From Paenibacillus endophyticus (GTDB lineage: Bacteria; Bacillota; Bacilli; Paenibacillales; Paenibacillaceae), in the NCBI RefSeq assembly GCF_014192395.1, contig NZ_JACHXW010000009.1:118403-182402 (forward strand): a stretch of 64,000 nucleotides of DNA, given 5' to 3'. This document shows positions 36,847 through 44,920 of the stretch, piece by piece. Numbering within the stretch: position 1 is the stretch's first letter; each line of letters opens with the position of its first letter. The notes beneath the pieces are model-generated. The model saw only the letters and a list, made by a program, of their open reading frames with translations. It was not told the origin of the DNA and ran no database searches. The translations under genes and the position numbers were made by a program.

Positions 36847-38358
36847 ATGAGTAGGACAAAAAAGTTTGTTTACAATTCAGCCACAACAGCGCTTTATCAG
36901 ATAATATTAATGGTTTCTGGTTTTATTACAGTTAGTGTAGTACTTAAGTCTTATGGTTCAGAAGTTAACGGTCTAGTATCATCAATAAATCAGTTTATTG
37001 TTTACTTTAAACTAGTAGAAGCAGGATTATCGAGTGCTGCAATATATGCTTTGTACAAACCTTTAGCGATTAATGATTATAAAGCAATAAATGAAGTAGT
37101 GGTTGCAGCAAAAAAAATATACACAAAATCTGGATATGTATTTTTATTATTAACGATAGGATTAGCTTTATTTTATCCGATGTTCTTAACTTCGGACTCT
37201 ATAACTCCGTTAACTGTAGGGATACTGGTATTAATTCTAGGAGTCAATGGAGCCTTGGAGTTCTTCACTCTTGCAAAATATAGAGCATTACTTACTGCCG
37301 ATCAAAAGACATATGTAATATCGATAGCTTCAATAATCTATGTAATAGCAAATACTTTCATTATTGTATTCTTAGCCAATCTAATGGTAAATATAATAAC
37401 TTTGTGGTTAGTTTCATTAATATCTGTGATCTTACGAACATTGATATTATTGTATTATGTGAAGAAGAGATATAAATGGATTAATTACAAGGAAAAACCA
37501 AACTTTAATGCTCTAAATCAAAGATGGGACGCTCTATATTTACAAATTTTAGGCGCAATTCATGTTGGTTCGTCGATTGTAATATTGACAGTTATAACTA
37601 AAGACATGAAACTAGTAAGTATCTATTCAGTTTTTTATATGATTATTATTGGTTTAAACGGGATACTAAGCATATTTAAAACAGGGTTATTTGCATCGTT
37701 TGGTGATGTTATTGCTAAAGGTGAAGTTGAGATTTTACAAAAGGCTTATAAGGAGTTTGAATATTTTTATTACAGCTTAATAGCAATAGTATTTTCCATT
37801 TCATTTGTAATGATACTACCATTTATCAGAATATTTACGAAGAATGTCACGGATATAAACTATGATCTTCCCTTAATTGGTGTTTTATTTGTTCTAAACG
37901 GACTTTTATACAATATTAAAACTCCTCAAGGTATGCTTGTTATTTCAGCAGGTCTTTTTAAAGAAACTAAATTACAAACGACGATTCAAGGTGCAGTAGT
38001 TATAATAGTTGGAATCATTCTAACACCTACATTAGGTATTGTAGGAGTGTTAATTGCTTCTATTATTTCTAACATATATAGGAGCGTTGATTTGCTATTT
38101 TTTATTCCTAAAAAGGTTACTAAATTACCTGTCAAAGACACTTTGTACAGGATGATTAGGGCCATTATTTCTGTTGTAGTTATTTGGGCACCTTTTTGGT
38201 TTATAAATATTAATCCAACAAATTATGTTTCATGGTTTGCTTATGCTTCTGCTATTGGGACGTATGCTTTATTTGTAGTTGTTGTAATGGGGTATATGTA
38301 TGAACGAGAAAACTTGTTAAGTACAGTTGAAAGAATATTTAAGATGGTAAAAAGGTAA
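36847..38358 (+). CDS. wzx: Wzx-type polysaccharide flippase
   Basis: A MOP-superfamily lipid-oligosaccharide flippase of about 503 residues and 12-14 membrane segments. It begins FVYNSATTALYQIILMVSGF followed by YGSEVNGLVSSINQF, the N-terminal pattern of Gram-positive Wzx proteins. The role is to turn undecaprenyl-PP repeat units to the outer face for the Wzy polymerase. The ATG at 36847 follows GGGGGAATA; the upstream in-frame GTG at 36829 overlaps that site. Confidence 0.9.
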   Translation: MSRTKKFVYNSATTALYQIILMVSGFITVSVVLKSYGSEVNGLVSSINQFIVYFKLVEAGLSSAAIYALYKPLAINDYKAINEVVVAAKKIYTKSGYVFLLLTIGLALFYPMFLTSDSITPLTVGILVLILGVNGALEFFTLAKYRALLTADQKTYVISIASIIYVIANTFIIVFLANLMVNIITLWLVSLISVILRTLILLYYVKKRYKWINYKEKPNFNALNQRWDALYLQILGAIHVGSSIVILTVITKDMKLVSIYSVFYMIIIGLNGILSIFKTGLFASFGDVIAKGEVEILQKAYKEFEYFYYSLIAIVFSISFVMILPFIRIFTKNVTDINYDLPLIGVLFVLNGLLYNIKTPQGMLVISAGLFKETKLQTTIQGAVVIIVGIILTPTLGIVGVLIASIISNIYRSVDLLFFIPKKVTKLPVKDTLYRMIRAIISVVVIWAPFWFININPTNYVSWFAYASAIGTYALFVVVVMGYMYERENLLSTVERIFKMVKR

Positions 38359-38377
38359 AAATAGTATTAGGAATAGG

Positions 38378-39394
38378 ATGATTAAAGTGCTAAATAGAAT
38401 CAAGGGAAAAATGCCTAATTGGTTATTTATAGTAATTAAAGCAATGCGTGATTTGCCTAAAATTATTAATAATTATATATATGATATCAAAAGATACATT
38501 AAATATTCATCATCAGTTGCTGATAATAAGAGATTGAAGCTAGAAGCGCAAATAACTGCAAAATATCATGTAATAGAAAAGGGACTGAGTATGCCCGAAC
38601 CAAGAGTTGGGTTCGGAAAAGACAGAGTAAATCGACTTATATTTTTGTTAGATAGATATATTTGTAAAGGATATTGTGTAGAGACTACACAAATCCAGGC
38701 AGCGATTCAAGTTCTAGACAAGTACTTTGAATTTAATAGGAGTGCTACGGATAATTACACTTTAGGAATGGTCCAAAGGGCAAATAACCTATTCAAAGAT
38801 ATAAAACTTAATAATCACATTGGTGGAACGTTATTAATGGATAAAGATGCATATTTAGCTAAAACACAAATTAACTTTAAAGAGTTTGCATATGGCAGAA
38901 GTAGTGTTAGAAACTTTACTGAAGTAAATGTAGATATAGATTTATTATTAGAATCTATTAAGATTGCACAAAAGACACCATCAGTTTGCAACAGGCAATC
39001 ATCAAGAGTTTATCTTATTAAAGATAAGGATAAAATAAAAGAGGCATTATCATTACAAAACGGTAATAGAGGCTTTGGACATCTAATCAATAAAGTATTA
39101 ATAGTAACTTCTGATTTAAATGCTTTTAAAGGATTGATAGAAAGAAACCAGTCGTTTATTGATGGTGGAATGTATTCTATGTCTTTACTTTATGCTCTTC
39201 ATTATCATGGATTAGGTGCATGTGCTTTGAACTGGGCAGTAGAAAAAGGAAAGGATAGCAAATTAAGAAATGCATTAAATATAAAAGAAAATGAAAATAT
39301 CATAATGATGATTGGTGTTGGTCACTTGCCAAGTAGTTTTAGTGTTCCTATATCAAAAAGAAAAGATCTTAACGAAGTCATTACCATAATTTAA
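38378..39394 (+). CDS. Nitroreductase-family protein with N-terminal extension
   Basis: The C-terminal half (about residues 165-338) is a flavin nitroreductase fold: FAYGRSSVRNFTEVNVD, TPSVCNRQSSRVYLI, GGMYSMSLLYALHYHGLGAC and IMMIGVGHLP. The first 160 residues are a basic, helical extension (KAMRDLPKIINNYIYDIKRY; KYHVIEKGLSMPEPRVGFGK) not found in ordinary nitroreductases. Such proteins occur in polysaccharide loci beside pyruvyl transferases; their substrate is not known to me. It is the last intact gene of the AT-rich cassette, 19 bp after wzx. Confidence 0.82.
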   Translation: MIKVLNRIKGKMPNWLFIVIKAMRDLPKIINNYIYDIKRYIKYSSSVADNKRLKLEAQITAKYHVIEKGLSMPEPRVGFGKDRVNRLIFLLDRYICKGYCVETTQIQAAIQVLDKYFEFNRSATDNYTLGMVQRANNLFKDIKLNNHIGGTLLMDKDAYLAKTQINFKEFAYGRSSVRNFTEVNVDIDLLLESIKIAQKTPSVCNRQSSRVYLIKDKDKIKEALSLQNGNRGFGHLINKVLIVTSDLNAFKGLIERNQSFIDGGMYSMSLLYALHYHGLGACALNWAVEKGKDSKLRNALNIKENENIIMMIGVGHLPSSFSVPISKRKDLNEVITII

Positions 39395-39403
39395 AAGTAA
39401 CAC

Positions 39404-39514
39404 ATCACCAAAGTACTCGGATATAACCTATCGTGGCACTTCGAAGATGGAATTAGTAAGTTTATTGAATGGTATCAATCTTCAACTATTATCAAAGAAA
39501 CAACACTTAGATAA
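39404..39514 (+). pseudogene. C-terminal remnant of a nucleotide-sugar epimerase/dehydratase
   Basis: The open frame reads ITKVLGYNLSWHFEDGISKF followed by IEWYQSS, matching the C-terminal LGY-P-x-FEEGI-x-FIEWY pattern of NAD-dependent UDP-sugar epimerases, then stops after 36 codons. Nothing upstream of it belongs to such a gene; the preceding DNA is the end of the nitroreductase-like gene. It is the tail of a gene lost by recombination or deletion. Confidence 0.75.
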
Positions 39515-39756
39515 CTATTCTTATTTTAAACTTTCATTTCTATATATCAACTAGTAGATTTGTAAGCAAACCAGTAACAAAATAACCTCATATACCATAC
39601 GAAATGGGCTATACTACTACTGAAACTGGTCACTTTTTTTGTAAAAGTACATTTATTTACTAGGACTTCCACTGAGCTATCCATTATTATTCTCCCATCA
39701 TAGCTGGTTTATGGGGACTAGCGTAACCTTTGCTCAGTCGAAAACGTCATAAATGT

Positions 39757-39796
39757 AAGCTGATACCATATTCGTCTAGGCGTCAGCTTGTTTTTT
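39757..39796 (+). terminator. Rho-independent terminator closing the polysaccharide cassette
   Basis: AAGCTGA (39758 region) pairs with TCAGCTT and GTTTTTT follows. Confidence 0.7.
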
Positions 39797-39823
39797 ATCC
39801 TAATCTATAAAGGAGAATCGTAG

Positions 39824-39868
39824 GTGGCTCTTGCTCGTGCAATCGCCCTTATGAAACCAAAACTATGA
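39824..39868 (+). pseudogene. 14-codon frame resembling an ABC-ATPase signature region
   Basis: Read from GTG at 39824 (AAAGGAG 8 nt upstream) the frame gives VALARAIALMKPKL and stops with TGA overlapping the ATG of the next gene. The peptide matches the stretch after the LSGGQ motif in amino-acid ABC transporter ATPases. It is either a scrap of such a gene or a chance leader peptide that couples translation to the gene at 39865. Confidence 0.35.
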
Positions 39869-40587
39869 AAAATCGAAAAAGGTACCTTTTTATTTTAGCA
39901 GGAGCACTCATTATTATTGGAATCGTTATATATGGAAGCATGAGCTTGTTTTCCAAGTTGAATCAGGTAGAAGAGCTGAATGGGCAGTTGGATGAAACGG
40001 CTGAGGGAAATACAGGAGTCGTTTCCCCATCTCCATTATCGTCTCCCATATCCTCTCCCGCTGACCAACCAGAAGCGACTATGAATAATGAGCCAACGCA
40101 AACTCCAGAGATAGGCCCATCTACTCAACCCGAGAATATTGCTCCAACCCCATCTGCAACTTTGACACCAGGACCAACGTCTGATAACGTAGAGAAGGAC
40201 GATAATTCCAAGGGTGAATCTACCAATTCGGAAGAAAAGTCCCGGAATAAGAAGAAGATTGATGCTTCGGTCACGGCCAAGCTGGGTAGTCTGAAATCTT
40301 CTTGCCAAGCAACAAGCAATAGTCTAGTGAAGCAGATCGCAGGTGAATTGAGCAGTAATAAGGATGCTACGCTTGCGGATATTCAGAGCAAATATCTGAG
40401 TAAGGTTTTTTCTGCTGAGTCAGATTGTGATGCCAAGTTTAATGAATTAATGAGCAATGCGAAGAGCGAGTATAAGGCCGCCGACCTAGGGGATCAAGCC
40501 TTCCCTGATTGGAGCTCGCAATACGAGAGCGCGAAGGCCCAGGCCAGAGCCGATGCACTGGCTGTTATTGCTGACTCGATTAAGTAA
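39865..40587 (+). CDS. Membrane-anchored protein with proline-rich stalk and two-Cys C-terminal domain
   Basis: No known family recognised. The 240-residue protein has a membrane anchor (YLFILAGALIIIGIVIYGSM, residues 7-26), a long Ser/Thr/Pro-rich stalk (about 45-125) and a helical C-terminal domain with LGSLKSSCQATSNSLVKQIA and, about 45 residues after the first cysteine, ESDCDAKFNELM. The same pattern ends the next protein, so the two share a C-terminal domain. No binding site directly precedes the ATG, but a 14-codon frame with AAAGGAG overlaps it and may couple translation. GC content is back to the chromosomal level. Confidence 0.75.
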   Translation: MKNRKRYLFILAGALIIIGIVIYGSMSLFSKLNQVEELNGQLDETAEGNTGVVSPSPLSSPISSPADQPEATMNNEPTQTPEIGPSTQPENIAPTPSATLTPGPTSDNVEKDDNSKGESTNSEEKSRNKKKIDASVTAKLGSLKSSCQATSNSLVKQIAGELSSNKDATLADIQSKYLSKVFSAESDCDAKFNELMSNAKSEYKAADLGDQAFPDWSSQYESAKAQARADALAVIADSIK

Positions 40588-40614
40588 TCAGCTCTACGAT
40601 TTCAAGGAGGATTT

Positions 40615-41553
40615 ATGAAAAAGTCACCTGTATTATCTGTATTTCTAGCTATGATGATGGTTTCTTCTTTATGGGCGGCTTCTGCTTCTGCAGCGACAGC
40701 AATCAAGACCAAAACACAATCGGTTCAATTGAAGTTTGATGGAAAATCGTTAACACTCCCGGAAGGGCAATATGCATTTATTCATGAGGGGCGTACCTAT
40801 GTACCTATCCGCTATATCTCCTATGCGCTTCAAAAGACTGTGAATTGGGATGGCGCGACGGCTTCAGTCTCGGAGCCAACAGAGAAGGAGCTTGCAGCGT
40901 TGAAAAAGCATCTTCAGACGGCAGCTTCAGGCACGCAAAAGCCCCAAACAAGCATTGAAATAACGATCCAGCCAGTACAGGCTAAGCTCGTATTCGATGG
41001 CAAGGCGGCGGTTCTGCCAGCCGGACAATCGCTCTATGGGTACAAAGGCTCGATCTATGCACCAATCCGATTCTTGTCAGAATCAGCAGGCTCCCAGATC
41101 GGTTATGATCCGGCTACAAAGACAGTTAGCGGCGAGTCAGCTGCTTATCGAGCTGAACAAGGGGGCGGCGGAATCATACTGCCTAGCAACGGCGGCGGCA
41201 GCACGGGCGGTTCTGGAAATTCAGGTGGTACTGGTCAACCAGTGAAGCCTTCCTATGAGCAGATAACAGCTGGTGCAGAATCGCAGCTTGCTTCACTTAA
41301 GAACAGCTGTCAAGCGACGCTGATGGACATCGGCATGCAATATTTGGCGGCGAGCGCAGCAGATCAACCTAAGATTAAGGAAAAAGGACTTCAAGAGGTT
41401 AATAATTGCTCCTCGAGGTTTGAATCGATTATGACAGATACGTCTGCGAAGCTTGCAGGAAATGGGTATAGCACAGATATTATTGCAACCTATCGTACCG
41501 CTTTCAATAAAGAGCTTGAGGCGGGAAGACAGATAGCGGAGAACATGGGTTAG
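40615..41553 (+). CDS. Secreted protein with two copper-amine-oxidase-like stalk domains and shared two-Cys domain
   Basis: The 312-residue protein has a signal peptide (residues 1-27, ending SASA/AT) and two consecutive stalk-type repeats: VQLKFDGKSLTLPEGQYAFI then RTYVPIRYISYALQKTVNWD, and AKLVFDGKAAVLPAGQSLYG then SIYAPIRFLSESAGSQIGYD. A Gly/Ser linker (about 188-210) leads to a helical domain LASLKNSCQATLMDIGM...NCSSRFESIM that matches the end of the protein at 39865. AAGGAGG lies 6 nt before ATG. Stalk domains of this type are common on Paenibacillus surface proteins; their ligand is unknown. The 27-bp gap implies an operon with 39865. Confidence 0.82.
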   Translation: MKKSPVLSVFLAMMMVSSLWAASASAATAIKTKTQSVQLKFDGKSLTLPEGQYAFIHEGRTYVPIRYISYALQKTVNWDGATASVSEPTEKELAALKKHLQTAASGTQKPQTSIEITIQPVQAKLVFDGKAAVLPAGQSLYGYKGSIYAPIRFLSESAGSQIGYDPATKTVSGESAAYRAEQGGGGIILPSNGGGSTGGSGNSGGTGQPVKPSYEQITAGAESQLASLKNSCQATLMDIGMQYLAASAADQPKIKEKGLQEVNNCSSRFESIMTDTSAKLAGNGYSTDIIATYRTAFNKELEAGRQIAENMG

Positions 41554-41929
41554 AACGTATTATAAATCAGTGAGTGCAGGATCAGATACCGTGCTGCATC
41601 AATAGACCGTACTGGAGCCTAAAACTTCATTACGGTCTATTATTTGTTAGGCTGTATCGCTAGTAGATAAATGGCTGCTGTGGATCCAATTGTGAAGAAA
41701 TTGTAAAAAATTTGCTAGTTTTATGAATAACCACTACCATAGTACTAAAATATGCATTACACTAGCATTAAGAACTATTCCAAAAACATACATAGGTGGG
41801 AAAGAAGAGGGCCGAAGGACATGTTTAATGGTTTTGCTGTTCTGAGCCAGGCTATGTAAATGAGGATTGCCGAGGAGATATTCATCGATATCGAGAATAA
41901 TACGCTTCCTATGGGAGGGGTGCAGTACG
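41554..41929. other. Intergenic region, about 375 bp
   Basis: It contains a terminator at 41601-41648 and the upstream region of the Spo0E-like gene. Nothing else recognisable. Confidence 0.6.
41601..41648 (+). terminator. Rho-independent terminator after the stalk-domain gene
   Basis: AATAGACCGTA (41601-41611) and TACGGTCTATT (41631-41641) form a perfect 11-bp stem, followed by ATTTGTT. Confidence 0.75.
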
Positions 41930-42154
41930 ATTAATCAACTTCATGATAAAGCAAAGCTGGAACAAGCAATTGAACGGCTGCGGCAGGAGATGGTCGATAA
42001 GTTGTTAATGAACCAATCCTACCAATCTGACGAAGTATTGGGGGCTAGTCAAGCACTGGATCGAATTCTTAATTGTTATGATTGTGTTCGTTATGGACGG
42101 GAGTGCGGGAGTGAAATATATTGTGCATATACAGACTATGTGGTGAATGCCTGA
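41930..42154 (+). CDS. Spo0E-family small aspartyl-phosphate phosphatase, non-canonical start
   Basis: Spo0E-like proteins remove phosphate from Spo0A and hold back sporulation. The core LEQAIERLRQEMVDKLLMNQ and SQALDRILNCYDC fits the helical hairpin family with its SxxLD signature; a C-terminal cysteine-rich tail (CVRYGRECGSEIYC) is unusual. The frame has no ATG/GTG start near a binding site. GGAGG at 41914-41918 points to ACG (41927) or ATT (41930); the only standard alternative, TTG at 41867, has none at proper spacing. Total length from ATT is 74 residues. It is a lone gene. Confidence 0.75.
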   Translation: MNQLHDKAKLEQAIERLRQEMVDKLLMNQSYQSDEVLGASQALDRILNCYDCVRYGRECGSEIYCAYTDYVVNA

Positions 42155-42691
42155 CTTTTCTCATCGTAAGAGGACTGTTTGTCTGGATGGCTGGCTGCTA
42201 TTCTTCTAGAGTTGTAGCAACAGATGTACAACTAAAATTAAGAATTCGCTTACATTACCTATTCATGGAATATATTGATTATTTGAAAAAACGTTTTCGT
42301 TTATTTGATTTGAATTTATACCAAAAATGACCGTTCTCATCCTTAAATATCCGTATGCCGAGAACTTTTAGTGGAGTGGATAGCTCGGTAAACATTAAAT
42401 AGCTGGATATGAGAATCGCCTCGCTTCACTTCTTTTTATTATAATACCAAACTTTAGGCATATTGACTATACAAAAATAGGTCTTTTATACTGTTTTTTT
42501 ATAAAATAAGTAATTTTGAAAAGGGTTTGCTATCAAATGATTTGACTTCATTCTAAACGGTCATCTGCCTTTGGCGAGTGTCCGTTTTTTTTGTATGCTG
42601 CTGATTCCTCACTCACCCTCGTATTTTGTTTCTATGAATTTTTTCAAGTATGATAGAAAGAGGAATTTGCAATGCGGGAGGTGCGTGCTGT
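42155..42691. other. Intergenic region, about 535 bp
   Basis: No supported gene. There is a weak hairpin GTTCTC/GAGAAC followed by TTTTA (42333-42369), possibly ending the Spo0E-like transcript, and a clear terminator-like hairpin at 42555-42592. The purpose of the latter is unclear because no gene precedes it closely. Confidence 0.6.
42555..42592 (+). terminator. Terminator-like hairpin with T8 run
   Basis: AAACGG (42555-42560) pairs with CCGTTT (42582-42587), with an inner GCC/GGC pair, and runs into eight T. The preceding 400 bp have no recognised gene, so it may end a small RNA or the Spo0E-like mRNA. Confidence 0.6.
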
Positions 42692-43222
42692 TTGAATCAA
42701 ACAAGTAGATGGGGAGCGGTTGCACTCTGGGGGATCGTACTGGCGGGATGGCTGGGCATGCTGTTCGTTTTTTCATCGCAAACCTATGAGGAGCAGAGCA
42801 TCCAGCCTTTTTTAAGGAGTCATTTTAATTATCACCAGCTTATGAGATGGCTGCCGGACGTGACGATCCATTACCGAACGAGTGTCGTTAATTCACATGT
42901 GAATCCATATCGATTTATTGAGTTTCTGTTCCGCAAGGGTGCGCATTTGTTCGTATATGCAACGCTCTCGGCATTGCTGTTCATGTTTTTACGTACCTTA
43001 ACCCGCGGACGCGTATGGGTATCCATCCTGCTCACGCTTCTTGCGGCAGTAGCCGTTCCGGCACTGGATGAGTGGAACCAACTAGGCTCTGATGAGAGAA
43101 CGGGGAATGCGACAGACGTCGTGCTCGACTTTATGGGCGGCTGCGCAGGCTTGTTGGTCTGCTTAGGCTTGCTCGGAATCGTTAGGCTATGGAGAAGAAA
43201 AGGGAGGTCCAAGACGCGGTGA
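42692..43222 (+). CDS. VanZ-family membrane protein
   Basis: A 176-residue membrane protein with four hydrophobic segments (first WGAVALWGIVLAGWLGMLFVFSS). The VanZ signature is present: FRKGAHLFVYATLSALLFMF followed by LDEWNQLGSDERTGNATDVVLDFMGG. VanZ-like proteins are linked to glycopeptide tolerance in some species but usually have no proven role. Start TTG at 42692 has GGGAGGTG about 9 nt upstream; the in-frame start at 42650 has no site and would add 14 odd residues. Confidence 0.88.
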   Translation: MNQTSRWGAVALWGIVLAGWLGMLFVFSSQTYEEQSIQPFLRSHFNYHQLMRWLPDVTIHYRTSVVNSHVNPYRFIEFLFRKGAHLFVYATLSALLFMFLRTLTRGRVWVSILLTLLAAVAVPALDEWNQLGSDERTGNATDVVLDFMGGCAGLLVCLGLLGIVRLWRRKGRSKTR

Positions 43223-43500
43223 CCAGCCTATCCGTACATGCTGAAGCATGTGGCGGTCATTGACCAAGCGCAGGCACGCAGAGCTGCCGTTCAAGCTGTT
43301 TATGCAGCTGGGCGGCGGCTATTTTTTGCGATGATAAAGGCTGTGCTTCGGAGTGGGATAGAGCTCGTCAGAAGACCGTCCTATTACCCTTTCATGAGTA
43401 GGATCAAAACAATGAAATAGTTGCGGACAAAGCGGCCTGCTATCCCTTATAATTGTTTTTGATCATTATAAAGATTCGGTAAATGTGGAGGAATCGCAGC

Positions 43501-44685
43501 GTGCAGCGCTATGAACAATTGGATTCACTTAGAGGGCTCGCGGCACTTGCCGTGATGATCGGACATTTCTTAATGGTGTTCACGCCTATTGTGCAGAACA
43601 CTTCAGGGCTAGGGCTGCTTGACTACCCGTTGAACCTGTTGAAATACACCCCCTTGCACGCGATTTGGGGCGGCCACGAGGCCGTCATTATGTTTTTTCT
43701 GTTAAGCGGGTTTGTGCTTTCGCTTCCATTCTTCAGCAACCGTCAGCAGACCTACACGAAGTATGTGATTAAGCGGATTTGCCGCATCTATATCCCGTTT
43801 GTCATTGCACTGCTTATTGCGATTGCGATGAGGGAAGCCGTGTACGTGTCGAAGCTCACCGATCTGACAAGCTACTACAACAACCTTTGGGTCATCCCGC
43901 CGAACTGGTCCTCTTTTATTCATCACTTGCTCTTCGTAGGCAACTATAATACGACGCGGTACGATCCGATTCTATGGACACTTGTTCATGAAATGCGAAT
44001 CTCGCTCTTATTTCCGTTCATTATGTTTGCTATCGTCAAAGGCGGCTGGAAGCTTGGACTTCCGCTGGCGCTGCTCTTATCTTACGGGGCCGAAATTTTG
44101 CTAGCCAACTTTGAGACGCGTTATATGACAAACTTTGTAGTCACACTGCACTATGCTTCCTTTTTTATTGTGGGAGCTTTGCTCGCAAAGTACCAGGGAG
44201 AGCTGAAGATGCTGTTCTTGCGGCTGAATGGCTGCTGGATGTCGCTGCTGCTCGTGATAGGGCTTTGCTGCTATTCCTTCAAATGGATCGGCTACGGCGA
44301 GGACTTCCACGATATGTTCATGCCGCATGGCGGCGATTGGATGACAGCGATTGGGGCATCGATCTTTATCGTAGCCGCGATTTCTTCTGTTCGCTTGTCG
44401 CGGCAGCTGCAGCGAAGGCCGCTGCTGTTTTTGGGCAAAATTTCGTACAGCCTATATCTGTATCATATGATTGTGCTGCTCTCGCTCGTACATCTGCTAG
44501 AAGGCAAGCTGGACACGCCGATTATCGTCGTCATTGCTTTTGTGGTTTCGTTCGGAGCTGGGGCGATGAGCTATTATTTGGTCGAGCTGCCTTCGATTCG
44601 GTTAGGAAAGCGGCTGACCAATTGGGGCAAGAAGCCGGCAGCTGGAACGGTGAGCCATGTTGAAGGTACTGCAGCAAGCATGTAA
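43501..44685 (+). CDS. Acyltransferase family 3 membrane protein
   Basis: A 394-residue integral-membrane acyltransferase (OafA/YrhL type) with about ten membrane segments. The catalytic histidine region LDSLRGLAALAVMIGHFLMVF is at the N-terminus, and ILWTLVHEMRISLLFPFIMF and LGKISYSLYLYHMIVLL are conserved. It probably O-acylates a surface polysaccharide or cell-wall polymer using acyl-CoA, possibly the polymer encoded upstream, which is inference. Start GTG with GGAGG 9 nt before it. Confidence 0.9.
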   Translation: MQRYEQLDSLRGLAALAVMIGHFLMVFTPIVQNTSGLGLLDYPLNLLKYTPLHAIWGGHEAVIMFFLLSGFVLSLPFFSNRQQTYTKYVIKRICRIYIPFVIALLIAIAMREAVYVSKLTDLTSYYNNLWVIPPNWSSFIHHLLFVGNYNTTRYDPILWTLVHEMRISLLFPFIMFAIVKGGWKLGLPLALLLSYGAEILLANFETRYMTNFVVTLHYASFFIVGALLAKYQGELKMLFLRLNGCWMSLLLVIGLCCYSFKWIGYGEDFHDMFMPHGGDWMTAIGASIFIVAAISSVRLSRQLQRRPLLFLGKISYSLYLYHMIVLLSLVHLLEGKLDTPIIVVIAFVVSFGAGAMSYYLVELPSIRLGKRLTNWGKKPAAGTVSHVEGTAASM

Positions 44686-44823
44686 GACAGCAATTGAATG
44701 CCCAGGCTTTTGACAACGAGCAGCAGTAGTCGGGGGCTTGCATGAACTCGAATAAGAAGTTGGATCTTGTGCAATAAAGGGATGCGCCTGCATGCGATAT
44801 GTGGATGCATCCCTTTTGTTAAT

Positions 44824-44920
44824 AAATAAGAATGTATGTTTTCACCTATAAATGTGCTTATCTATCTACGCGAAACGACTGCTTTTGCCACAGAGGACGG
44901 CGACAGCCGTTTACGCTTAT
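44824..44920. repeat. Dispersed palindromic element, copy B
   Basis: The core TCTACGCGAAACG...CAGAGGACGGC...GCCGTTTACGCTT matches the copy at 14711-14808 in the same order, with a similar AT-rich left arm. The right end overlaps the stop codon of the minus-strand araC-type gene, so it may serve as part of its transcript end. Confidence 0.65.

Larger units (their letters stand above)
39395..39864. other. Right junction of the AT-rich cassette, 470 bp
   Basis: No intact gene. It contains the tail of a broken epimerase gene (39404-39514), an ACCAGT/ACTGGT inverted repeat followed by a T-run (about 39572-39648), a terminator (39757-39796) and a short open frame resembling an ABC ATPase (39824-39868). 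The mixture of scraps marks a recombination junction. Confidence 0.7.

Noticed and set aside
39515..39756. Possible insertion sequence end near the cassette junction
   Set aside because: An ACCAGT/ACTGGT inverted repeat is present but no transposase sequence or target duplication could be found.
42121..42330. 69-codon frame after the Spo0E-like gene
   Set aside because: No binding site, overlaps the preceding gene, no recognisable features.
43238..43420. 60-codon frame between VanZ and acyltransferase genes
   Set aside because: No ribosome binding site upstream of its ATG and no family resemblance.
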